Below, piece by piece: positions 1-6,125 of a stretch of 6,125 nt of DNA. The stretch's first letter is position 1. Each line of letters starts with the position of its first letter. This stretch comes from Chitinophagaceae bacterium (GTDB lineage Bacteria; Bacteroidota; Bacteroidia; Chitinophagales; Chitinophagaceae), in NCBI GenBank assembly GCA_947463755.1, contig CANHUK010000107.1, positions 1 to 6,125 on the forward strand. The letters are read 5' to 3'. The notes under the pieces were generated by a model, which saw only the letters and a list, made by a program, of their open reading frames with translations, ran no database searches and was not told the origin of the DNA. The translations under genes were made by a program, and so were the position numbers.

Positions 1-1
1 G

Positions 2-85
2 GAACTGATGCAGACAGATCCTGGAGCCTCCCTCTACCCGGTGGTGTTGGATGCCTTAAGATACGAGGCCAGGAAACTACTTTGA
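2..85 (+). CDS. C-terminal end of an unidentified protein (5' part outside window)
   Basis: An open frame enters from the left edge and ends at a TGA at 83-85, giving 27 residues that start ELMQTDPGAS and end YEARKLL. The composition (hydrophobic VVLDAL followed by charged RYEARK) fits a closing amphipathic helix of a cytoplasmic protein, and nothing competes with it on the other strand. It converges on the mutase gene with only 19 bases between the two stop codons. The fragment is too short to assign a family and I do not recognise it. It could also be a chance open frame, since 27 codons without a stop is not significant alone; the natural-looking residue mix is the only positive support. 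Confidence 0.4.
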   Translation, partial: ELMQTDPGASLYPVVLDALRYEARKLL

Positions 86-108
86 GCCAACGTTGAACGA
101 TTGCTCAA
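82..108. terminator. Weak inverted repeat between convergent stop codons
   Basis: TTGAGC at 82-87 is the exact reverse complement of GCTCAA at 103-108, leaving a 15-base loop. The plus-strand stop (83-85) lies in the left arm and the mutase stop (105-107) in the right arm, so one hairpin would sit at the end of both convergent transcripts. The stem is only 6 bp and no T-run follows on either side, so a role in bidirectional termination is a guess. The loop contains the 8-base palindrome CAACGTTG. Confidence 0.2.
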
Positions 109-1664
109 CCCCTGAATTCTCCAAATACCTCACGCAATACATCGGATATCTCTCCGAGGGTGCAGGATCGTTCGACGGCATGGAGTACCTGAGGCATGAG
201 ATTCTCCGTTCCGGTAGCGGCATTCCGGATCCTTAGCAGGGCGGCCTCTACGGCAACAGCATCTCTTCCGTCCCTGATCGCCTGTAACTGCCCGGTCTGT
301 ACCTGACGCACCCCGTCATCAATGCGCATGACGGGAATGGCGGAATGCTCCGCTGAAAGAAATTGATTCACCCCTACAATGATGCGTTCTCCACGTTCCA
401 CTTCTTGTTGGTGACGATAGGCACTTGATGCGATCTGTTCCTGTATGAAACCCTGTTCTACGGCCGACACGGCACCTCCCATGGCTTCGATCCGGTCCAT
501 CAATTCCACGGCCCTTCGTTCTGTTTCGTCCGTCAGATATTCTACATAGTATGACCCGGCCAGCGGATCGGCGGTATCCGGCGCCCCGCTTTCATGCGCA
601 ATGATCTGCTGGGTACGCAGGGCGATGCGCGCAGCCTCCTCCGTGGGCAGGCCCAGCGCCTCGTCGTAACCATTCGTATGCAGCGACTGCGTCCCGCCCA
701 GCACAGCTGATAGTCCCTGGAGGGTCACCCGGGCAATGTTGTTCAATGGTTGCTGCGCGGTCAGGGTGCTGCCACCCGTTTGTGTGTGAAAGCGCAACAT
801 CATGGCGCGGGGATCGGTCGCCCCCATGGAACGCATGATGGCTGCCCACATGCGCCGGGCCGCCCGGAATTTGGCCGCCTCCGCGAATATGTCGTTATGT
901 GCATTGAAAAAGAAGGAAAGTCGCTTTCCGAATACATTGATGTCGAGTCCCCGTTCCATCGCCGCTTTTACGTATGCGCGGCCATTGCTCAGCGTAAAAG
1001 CCACCTCCTCCACCGCCGTACTGCCGGCCTCCCGGATGTGGTAACCGGAGATGGAGATGGTATTCCAGCGGGGGAGTTCCCGGCTACACCATTCGAAGAT
1101 ATCGGTAATGATCCGCATAGAAGGCCGTGGCGGATAGATATACGTGCCACGTGCAGCATACTCCTTCAGGATATCGTTCTGGATGGTGCCCGACAACCTG
1201 GAAAGATCAGCCCCCTGCCGTTTCGCCTGCGCGACATAGAGTGCCAGCAGGATATGCGCAGTCGCGTTGATGGTCATGGAGGTGGAGACCTCATCAAGCC
1301 GAATGCCATCGAACAGCGTGGCCATGTCATGAAGGCTATCGATCGCGACGCCGACCTTTCCTACCTCACCTTCAGCCATCGGATGGTCGCTGTCATATCC
1401 GATCTGCGTGGGGAGGTCAAATGCCACACTTAATCCGGTAACCCCCTGAGACAAGAGATACTTATAACGACGATTACTCTCCGCAGCGGTGGAGAACCCC
1501 GCATACTGCCGCATCGTCCATAGACGGCCCCGGTACATGTCCGCCTGGACACCCCTTGTGAAGGGAAAATGGCCCGGCATCTCAGGTACCGGTGCAACCC
1601 CATCGCCCGGCTGGTGACAGGCCTGGATGGGGATCCCGGACGCATTCAATCGCTGCTCTTCCAT
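105..1664 (-). CDS. Methylmalonyl-CoA mutase, catalytic (large/alpha) subunit lacking the B12-binding domain
   Basis: This 519-residue protein is the TIM-barrel substrate domain of the adenosylcobalamin-dependent acyl-CoA mutases, which interconvert (R)-methylmalonyl-CoA and succinyl-CoA in the cytoplasm (propionate, odd-chain fatty acid and branched amino acid metabolism). Aligned by eye with the Propionibacterium enzyme at a constant offset of 35, it keeps the substrate residues: Tyr54 (Y89) in RQYAGFS, Thr160/Gln162 in GTIQND, Arg172 (R207), Tyr208-His209 (Y243/H244) in SGYH, and Arg248/Ser250/Phe252 in RLSFF. Position 286 is Arg where that enzyme has Lys321. Tyr54 with Arg172 argues for methylmalonyl-CoA; isobutyryl-CoA mutases have Phe and Gln there. 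The chain ends after the barrel at EVFGEFRG with no DxHxxG cobalamin motif, so a separate small subunit of about 130-140 residues is needed and is not in this window. The start is supported by a perfect Shine-Dalgarno and an in-frame TGA seven codons upstream. It lies 74 bp behind the 128-residue gene and may share its transcript. Confidence 0.93.
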   Translation of the reverse strand: MEEQRLNASGIPIQACHQPGDGVAPVPEMPGHFPFTRGVQADMYRGRLWTMRQYAGFSTAAESNRRYKYLLSQGVTGLSVAFDLPTQIGYDSDHPMAEGEVGKVGVAIDSLHDMATLFDGIRLDEVSTSMTINATAHILLALYVAQAKRQGADLSRLSGTIQNDILKEYAARGTYIYPPRPSMRIITDIFEWCSRELPRWNTISISGYHIREAGSTAVEEVAFTLSNGRAYVKAAMERGLDINVFGKRLSFFFNAHNDIFAEAAKFRAARRMWAAIMRSMGATDPRAMMLRFHTQTGGSTLTAQQPLNNIARVTLQGLSAVLGGTQSLHTNGYDEALGLPTEEAARIALRTQQIIAHESGAPDTADPLAGSYYVEYLTDETERRAVELMDRIEAMGGAVSAVEQGFIQEQIASSAYRHQQEVERGERIIVGVNQFLSAEHSAIPVMRIDDGVRQVQTGQLQAIRDGRDAVAVEAALLRIRNAATGTENLMPQVLHAVERSCTLGEISDVLREVFGEFRG

Positions 1665-1671
1665 ATCATTG

Positions 1672-1679
1672 ACCTCCTT
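1672..1679 (-). promoter_or_regulatory. Strong Shine-Dalgarno of the mutase gene
   Basis: On the minus strand AAGGAGGT lies 7 bases before the ATG at 1664-1662, which fixes the start. An ATG at 1669-1667 is out of frame, and an in-frame TGA at 1685-1683 rules out any longer protein. The other complete genes in the window have no comparable site, so the mutase may be translated independently of the gene in front of it. Confidence 0.8.
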
Positions 1680-1738
1680 GGTTCAACGTATGAAATTATC
1701 CTGTTTTTCCCGGATTAGGAAATCAGCGGCGGGTCTGC

Positions 1739-2125
1739 TTAAAAATGATCATGCGACAGAAAACTGCTAAACTCATGGCGTAATTCATTGATGACCTTCT
1801 CAAAGGAGCGATACCCGTCCCTGAGTGCTTCATGCGTCATGCTCATCCGTTCAGCCTGATGTCCGTTGCTACGAGCCACATTTCGTCCGAATTCAGCAGC
1901 ATGCTCCCGAATGGAATGACGCAACTCATCCATTGTATTACGCTGGATCAGGAACTGATTCTGGAAATGTTCTACCCCCTTGCTGATCTCTGGGTCAGCT
2001 GATCGGCCGGCCAGCTCCAGCAATCTCCGTTCGTGGATCTTCAGATCATCCCGGTAGAAATCGAGTCCTTTCAGCCATTCATTGTGTTCGGCATTCTCCG
2101 CTGTCATGTTTTTGTAGGTCATCAT
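1739..2125 (-). CDS. Hypothetical helical, histidine-rich protein (128 aa)
   Basis: No named family or function can be assigned. The protein is 128 residues, predicted soluble (no signal peptide or membrane segment) and almost wholly helical, with long charged amphipathic stretches at about 10-40, 46-80 and 90-124 that suggest a helical bundle or coiled coil. It is rich in His (10, at 14, 31, 53, 70, 75, 89, 98, 117, 125 and 127), Glu and Arg. The segments NEWLKGLDFYRDDL, VEHFQNQFLIQRN and ELRHEF look like conserved blocks of a small uncharacterised Bacteroidota family, from memory only. The several Glu/His pairs could bind metal, but no hemerythrin-type HxxxE/HxxxH pattern is clear. Start: ATG at 2125-2123 is followed directly by a second ATG; neither has a Shine-Dalgarno, but a TAnnTTTG promoter element lies 14-21 bases upstream. 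The tandem CRP/FNR-like sites in front indicate regulated expression, probably together with the mutase. Confidence 0.8.
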   Translation of the reverse strand: MMTYKNMTAENAEHNEWLKGLDFYRDDLKIHERRLLELAGRSADPEISKGVEHFQNQFLIQRNTMDELRHSIREHAAEFGRNVARSNGHQAERMSMTHEALRDGYRSFEKVINELRHEFSSFLSHDHF

Positions 2126-2138
2126 TGGATGTTTTCAT

Positions 2139-2146
2139 CAAAAGTA
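2139..2146 (-). promoter_or_regulatory. Bacteroidota-type -7 promoter element (TAnnTTTG)
   Basis: The minus strand reads TACTTTTG, an exact match to TAnnTTTG, the -7 element recognised by the primary sigma factor of Bacteroidota. Centred at -7, it would start transcription near 2135, giving a leader of about 10 bases before the ATG at 2125. No TTTG -33 element is found at the usual distance; that region is occupied by the first CRP/FNR-like dyad (2167-2184), as expected for an activator-dependent promoter. One 8-base match with two free positions can occur by chance; its position makes it credible. Confidence 0.5.
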
Positions 2147-2166
2147 CCGCAGCCATTCAGGGAAGA

Positions 2167-2184
2167 CCGTGACCCCGGTCACGG
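2167..2184. promoter_or_regulatory. Promoter-proximal CRP/FNR-like operator
   Basis: A perfect dyad with 8-bp arms (CCGTGACC / GGTCACGG) and a 2-base centre, containing GTGA-N6-TCAC, the core of CRP-family sites (TGTGA-N6-TCACA). Its centre (2175.5) is about 40-41 bp upstream of the start point predicted from the TACTTTTG element, the position at which class II CRP/FNR activators contact RNA polymerase. It lies in the 105-bp gap between the P-type ATPase stop and the 128-residue gene. It could instead be a short RNA hairpin behind the ATPase gene, but no T-run follows it and a near-copy of the dyad stands next to it. Confidence 0.5.
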
Positions 2185-2190
2185 ATACCT

Positions 2191-2204
2191 ATGACCCTCG
2201 TCAC
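2191..2204. promoter_or_regulatory. Distal CRP/FNR-like operator, tandem copy
   Basis: ATGACCCTCGTCAC repeats the pattern of the neighbouring dyad (TGAC-N4-GTCA, here with centre CCTC instead of CCCG) exactly 22 bp further from the 128-residue gene, i.e. on the same face of the DNA. The right half TCAC followed by A is a full CRP-type half site; the left half has ATGA instead of GTGA. It would be centred near -62 to -63, a class I position. The match in both sequence and phasing makes two regulator dimers binding side by side plausible. Confidence 0.45.
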
Positions 2205-2230
2205 AAGCCGGGGCGAACCAGCGATATCGC

Positions 2231-4834
2231 CTAGCCTAAAGCCTTCCGGCCGGTCCGCCTCCGCTTCATGATGGTGCGTCTGATGAGCTTTTCCACTTCC
2301 ACGGCGTGAAACACTACGGCGGCGGCAGCCACACAGATCAGGATCTCCCGAAGGCTGAGCGGCTGCGTATGGAATACCTCGTTGGCGGCCGGGAGGTAGA
2401 TGACCAGAAATTGGAGCGCGATGGTCAGCAACACAGCGCCCAGGAGGGGGATGTTGGATAACAGCCCCTGGCGGAAAAGGAACTGTCGTTCACTTCGGAT
2501 CGCCAGTACATGTCCGAGTTGTGCAAAGGCCAGGATCGTGAATACCATGGTCTGCCAATGTTCCAACTGCTGGTTGATGGCCCAGGCCTGAGCCGACAGG
2601 GTCACCCCGGCCATCAGCAGGCCGACCCACAGGATATGGAAGCCGATCCCATTTGCGAAAATGCTTTCATCTGAACGCCTGGGCGGCCGGTGCATGATAT
2701 CGGCTTCGGCCCGCTCCCTTGCGAGGGCAAGTCCGGGCAAACCATCCGTCACCAGGTTGATCCAGAGCAGGTGGATGGGTAACAGCGGGATGGGCAATCC
2801 CAGCAAGGGCGCCAGCAGGATCGTCCAGATCTCGGCACCATTGCAGGTCATGATGTATTTGACGAACTTCCGGATATTATCGAAGATCCGTCTCCCCTCC
2901 CGAACCGCCCTGACGATGGTGGTGAAATGGTCGTCCAGCAGGATCATCCTGGCCGCCTCACGCGAGACATCCGTACCATTGATGCCCATGGCGATGCCGA
3001 TATCAGCCGCTTTCAATGAGGGGGCGTCATTCACCCCGTCGCCGGTCATGGCCACAAAATGCCGCTGGCGCTGCAGGGCCTGGACGATCCTGAGTTTCTG
3101 TTCGGGAGATACACGGGCATATACCCGAACCTTCTCGACCACGTCTTCAAATGCCTCCTGAGACATCGCCCCCAGTTCACGGCCGTTGATCACCAGGTCA
3201 CCGGGATTGAGTAGTCCGATGTCCCTGGCCACGGCAGCGGCCGTCGCGGGATGGTCGCCCGTGATCATGACGGTATGAATGCCGGCGGAGTGACATTCCG
3301 CAATGGCATCTCTGACTTCCGGTCGGGCCGGATCCATCAAACCCACCAGTCCGGCGTAAATGAGATTGCGCTCCAATCGATCATGGGTTATCGACTCCGG
3401 AAGATCCCGAAGGATACAATAACCAAAAGCAATGACCCGTATGCCTTCAGCAGCCATCGTTTGGGCTTCCTGATGGATCAAGTCCTTATCCTTTGAGTCC
3501 GACAGCGCCTCCAGGAGGGTTTCCACTGCACCTTTGGTCACGACCAGGAATCCCGATTCCATCCGATGTATCGTGGTCATGCACTTTCGATCGGAATCAA
3601 ACGGGATTTCAGCCACCCGGGGAAATCCTTCCCGCACCTGCAGGTACGCTGAACGACCTTGTTTTTGCACGATGTGATCGACAATAGCGGTTTCCGTCGG
3701 ATCTCCCTGCCAACCGCCATCCGGAGCTTCAGAAACATCATGGTTCAGGACCATCAACCCCGACAGATCCGTCATATCGTCAAATCCCAAGAGTGAGGGT
3801 TGGCCAGCATCACGCAACTGCACTACCTGCATCTTGTTCTGCGTGAGGGTTCCTGTCTTGTCGGTACAGATGTAAGTGACAGAGCCCAGTGTTTCTACGG
3901 CAGGCAATTTCCGGATCAGCGCATGCTTCTTCACGAGCCTGTGCGCTCCCATGGACAAAGCGATGGTGATGAGTGCAGGTAGTGCCTCCGGTATGGCGGC
4001 CACCGCCAGGGAGATCGATAGCAGGAGCATCTTCATGGGCTCTTCTCCGCGCAACAGGCCCACCCCCAGCAGGATCAAACAGATGACCAGGATGATGTAC
4101 GAAAGTTTACGACCGAATTCCGCCATACGTTTCTGAAGGGGCGTCTCCACTTCCGGGGATTCCAACATCCGTGCGATGCGACCGATCTCCGTTGACATGG
4201 CCGTGGCGACCACCAGCCCGACGGCCCGCCCATTTGTGACCAGCGTACCCTTGTAGGCCATGTTGCTTCTGTCACCGAGCGGGACATCGGATGCATCTAT
4301 AGCCTCTGTCTGCTTATCGACAGGAACAGACTCACCTGTGAGCGTAGACTCATCAATACGCAGCGCATGCACCTCCAGCAGCCGGAGGTCGGCCGGAACC
4401 GAATTCCCGGCCTCCAGCAAAACGATATCCCCGGGTACAAGTTCTGCCGAATCAATGCGGATCGTAAGTCCGTCGCGGATGACCTGCGCCTGCAGGCTGG
4501 TCATCCGCTGCAACGCATCCAGTGCCCGCTCCGCCCTGTATTCCTGATAGAAACCCAACAGGGCATTCAGTACCACGATCACAAAAATGATGATGGTGTC
4601 CGTGAGATCACCCAAAAGACCTGATATTACGGCGGCTGCCATCAGGATCAGGATCATCACATCCCTGAACTGCGCGAGCAGGATGATCCAGGCCGGACGC
4701 GGCGGCTTTCCTTCCAGCCGGTTGAGCCCATAACGCTCCCTGAGCACGGGGATGCGTGAAGATGACAGGCCACTATGCCTTTCCGTGTCAAATTCCGCCA
4801 GGACAGCTTGCGGGGAGAGACGATACATGTCCAT
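2231..4834 (-). CDS. Calcium-type (P2) cation-transporting P-type ATPase
   Basis: An 867-residue, full-length inner-membrane pump that uses ATP to export cations, most likely Ca2+. Visible in order: N-terminal cation-ATPase domain (about 1-50), M1-M2 (about 48-95), actuator domain with TGES at 166-169, M3-M4 (about 243-297) with IPEALP at 281-286, phosphorylation site DKTGTLT with Asp325, nucleotide-binding domain with KGA at 434-436, hinge motifs TGDHPAT (525-531) and TGDGVNDAP (597-605), then M5-M10 (about 656-846). Matched by eye to SERCA, the Ca2+ ligands are Glu283 (E309), Asn665 (N768), Glu668 (E771), Asn693/Thr696/Asp697 (N796/T799/D800); the M8 ligand E908 appears to be Gln772, so one ion per cycle is possible. 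Transport of Mn2+ or another ion cannot be excluded. The second in-frame ATG is two codons in; neither start has a good Shine-Dalgarno. It has its own 96-bp upstream gap after the ABC-F hairpin, where I found no convincing promoter. The tail is basic (MKRRRTGRKALG). Confidence 0.93.
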   Translation of the reverse strand: MDMYRLSPQAVLAEFDTERHSGLSSSRIPVLRERYGLNRLEGKPPRPAWIILLAQFRDVMILILMAAAVISGLLGDLTDTIIIFVIVVLNALLGFYQEYRAERALDALQRMTSLQAQVIRDGLTIRIDSAELVPGDIVLLEAGNSVPADLRLLEVHALRIDESTLTGESVPVDKQTEAIDASDVPLGDRSNMAYKGTLVTNGRAVGLVVATAMSTEIGRIARMLESPEVETPLQKRMAEFGRKLSYIILVICLILLGVGLLRGEEPMKMLLLSISLAVAAIPEALPALITIALSMGAHRLVKKHALIRKLPAVETLGSVTYICTDKTGTLTQNKMQVVQLRDAGQPSLLGFDDMTDLSGLMVLNHDVSEAPDGGWQGDPTETAIVDHIVQKQGRSAYLQVREGFPRVAEIPFDSDRKCMTTIHRMESGFLVVTKGAVETLLEALSDSKDKDLIHQEAQTMAAEGIRVIAFGYCILRDLPESITHDRLERNLIYAGLVGLMDPARPEVRDAIAECHSAGIHTVMITGDHPATAAAVARDIGLLNPGDLVINGRELGAMSQEAFEDVVEKVRVYARVSPEQKLRIVQALQRQRHFVAMTGDGVNDAPSLKAADIGIAMGINGTDVSREAARMILLDDHFTTIVRAVREGRRIFDNIRKFVKYIMTCNGAEIWTILLAPLLGLPIPLLPIHLLWINLVTDGLPGLALARERAEADIMHRPPRRSDESIFANGIGFHILWVGLLMAGVTLSAQAWAINQQLEHWQTMVFTILAFAQLGHVLAIRSERQFLFRQGLLSNIPLLGAVLLTIALQFLVIYLPAANEVFHTQPLSLREILICVAAAAVVFHAVEVEKLIRRTIMKRRRTGRKALG

Positions 4835-4930
4835 ATGTCGGATGAATTTACCTGTTCATTGGCCTGGATAATGAATCCCGAAGGAGCCCGATCCGTTCAG
4901 CCGGCAAGATATTCACCAAACAGCACGAAA

Positions 4931-4974
4931 ATGCCTGCCAGACACATGATTGAGATCATGTGTCTGGCAGGCAT
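4931..4974 (-). terminator. Perfect 20-bp hairpin, probable terminator of the ABC-F gene
   Basis: Positions 4931-4950 are the exact reverse complement of 4955-4974, with a 4-base loop (TGAG on the plus strand). On the minus strand the stem begins 18 bases after the ABC-F stop codon and is followed by TTTCGTGCTG, so it is placed like an intrinsic terminator but has only three T's. The stem is about half G+C and has no mismatch. Alternatives are a 3'-end stabilising hairpin, a processing site, or one copy of a dispersed palindromic repeat. The remaining 96 bases up to the P-type ATPase start must hold that gene's promoter. Confidence 0.7.
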
Positions 4975-4992
4975 GTATGGATGTATCCAACA

Positions 4993-6125
<1,133 letters not shown>

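Noticed and set aside
750..1433. A 227-codon plus-strand open frame opposite the mutase
   Set aside because: It is antisense to the most conserved part of the mutase (GTIQND, SGYH, RLSFF), its residue mix is unnatural (many Arg, His, Gly) and it has no recognisable domain; it reflects G/C-rich codon use of the real gene.
1665..1738. Possible internal promoter for the mutase (GATAAT and TACGTTGA on the minus strand)
   Set aside because: Neither has a partner -35/-33 element at the right distance and the TAnnTTTG match is imperfect; only the Shine-Dalgarno in this gap is supported.
2221..2230. 10-base palindrome GCGATATCGC directly after the P-type ATPase stop codon
   Set aside because: It has no loop, no T-run and no second copy in the window, so it is neither a convincing terminator nor a convincing operator.
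2661..3161. A 166-codon plus-strand open frame opposite the P-type ATPase
   Set aside because: It is the reverse of the TGDGVNDAP and M5-M6 coding region, with low-complexity Ser/Arg/Met composition and no family features.
4835..4930. Search for a promoter or CRP/FNR-like site before the P-type ATPase
   Set aside because: The best candidate, TAAATTCA on the minus strand, differs from TAnnTTTG at two positions and has no -33 partner, and no GTGA-N6-TCAC dyad is present, so nothing was annotated.

Overview
The window most likely comes from a member of the Bacteroidota or a close relative. The evidence is indirect. The ABC-F protein and the small helical protein look like families I associate with that phylum. 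Upstream of the small gene there is an exact match to the Bacteroidota -7 promoter element TAnnTTTG. Most genes here lack a clear Shine-Dalgarno site, the mutase being the exception. Codon use favours G/C. No rRNA, tRNA, CRISPR array, insertion sequence or phage gene is visible, and there is no gene-free stretch longer than about 160 bases.

Layout from left to right. The last 27 codons of an unidentified plus-strand gene end at 85. It converges on four minus-strand genes. Read in the direction of transcription (right to left) these are: the 3' two thirds of an ABC-F ATPase (runs off the right edge, ends at 4993), a strong 20-bp hairpin that probably terminates it (4931-4974), a complete Ca2+-type P-type ATPase (4834-2231), a 105-bp regulatory gap, a 128-residue helical His-rich protein of unknown function (2125-1739), and a methylmalonyl-CoA mutase catalytic subunit without its B12-binding domain (1664-105). 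The many long open frames on the plus strand opposite these genes are shadows.

How the parts may work together. The 128-residue gene and the mutase are 74 bp apart on the same strand with no visible terminator between them, so they may be co-transcribed. In front of them are two tandem dyads with the CRP/FNR-type core GTGA-N6-TCAC, 22 bp (two helical turns) apart. They stand at about -41 and -63 from the start point predicted from the TAnnTTTG element. This is the geometry of an activator-dependent promoter and is the most interesting signal in the window. It suggests that a metabolic or redox/oxygen-responsive CRP/FNR-family regulator controls a small unknown protein plus an acyl-CoA mutase. 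The mutase keeps the Tyr and Arg that select methylmalonyl-CoA, but its cobalamin-binding partner is not in the window.

The ABC-F protein has an apparently degenerate second ATP site: the Walker A lysine is replaced by Val and the catalytic Glu by Gln. I see no new multi-gene defence or mobile system here.
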